Below, one piece after another: positions 5,869-5,909 of a stretch of DNA of 5,909 nucleotides. The notes beneath the pieces are model-generated. The model did no database searches. It saw only the letters and a program-made list of their open reading frames with translations, and was not told where the DNA came from. Origin of the DNA: an uncultured Bacteroidales bacterium (lineage in GTDB: Bacteria > Bacteroidota > Bacteroidia > Bacteroidales > WCHB1-69); assembly GCA_900321845.1 (NCBI GenBank), contig ONXT01000271.1:1-5909 (forward strand). The letters run 5' to 3'. Each line of letters starts with the position of its first letter. Positions within the stretch are counted from its first letter, which is position 1. A program made the translations under genes and the position numbers.

Positions 5869-5909
5869 AAAACTGTTTGGTTTTGCTTAAATCTCAGTAC
5901 ACTTTTTGA
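5865..5909 (-). CDS. Possible 3' end of an upstream gene overlapping ftsX by ATGA
   Basis: On the minus strand, from the right edge, one frame stays open for 14 codons and stops at a TGA (5865-5867) that overlaps the ftsX ATG in the four-base ATGA form typical of coupled genes. The other two frames close within this stretch. I find no promoter-like TAnnTTTG here. Fourteen open codons can easily occur by chance and the residues (basic, no motif) identify nothing, so this may equally be plain ftsX leader. Confidence 0.25.
   Translation of the reverse strand, partial: SKSVLRFKQNQTVL

Overview
The window looks like a core chromosomal segment of a Bacteroidota bacterium, probably order Bacteroidales. 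The evidence is protein-level: the ftsX / DUF3098 / uppP gene run, an FtsX without an adjacent FtsE, the long Nif3-like protein with an inserted middle domain, start codons without Shine-Dalgarno sequences, and one good match to the Bacteroidota -7 promoter element (TAnnTTTG). Base composition is even and mid-range. I see no mobile elements, tRNA or rRNA genes, CRISPR repeats or other signs of recent transfer. Genus-level placement is not possible by eye.

Layout. Left part, plus strand: the 3' end of an M16-family zinc-peptidase-like gene (1-453, open at the left edge), then, after 26 bases, a gene for a predicted lipoprotein with TPR-like helices (480-1586). A perfect 12-bp hairpin with A and T tracts (1568-1599) lies over the end of that gene and can serve as a terminator in both directions. 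Right part, minus strand, read from right to left: a possible end of an unknown upstream gene (5865-5909), ftsX (4972-5868), a DUF3098 small membrane protein (4583-4942), uppP (3786-4580), a Nif3-like gene (2616-3713) and a coiled-coil C4 zinc-ribbon gene (1619-2584). The two halves converge at about 1590-1618.

How the genes fit together. The right-hand cluster joins two cell-envelope functions: FtsX, a division-associated transmembrane protein that in other bacteria controls septal peptidoglycan hydrolases, and UppP, which regenerates undecaprenyl phosphate, the lipid carrier for peptidoglycan and other surface glycans. A two-helix membrane protein of unknown function sits between them. Downstream, Nif3-like and C4 zinc-ribbon proteins form a pair also found together in distant phyla (for example Mycobacterium tuberculosis Rv2230c/Rv2229c). 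Their shared role is unknown. A candidate internal promoter inside the end of the nif3-like gene could express the zinc-ribbon gene separately.

Nothing here is clearly a new defence, mobile or biosynthetic system. The most interesting points are the unexplained conserved partners (DUF3098; the Nif3/zinc-ribbon pair), the unrecognised lipoprotein, and the terminator built into a coding end. All gene-size stretches are accounted for: the longest intergenic gap is 72 bases (3714-3785), where I see no convincing signal.
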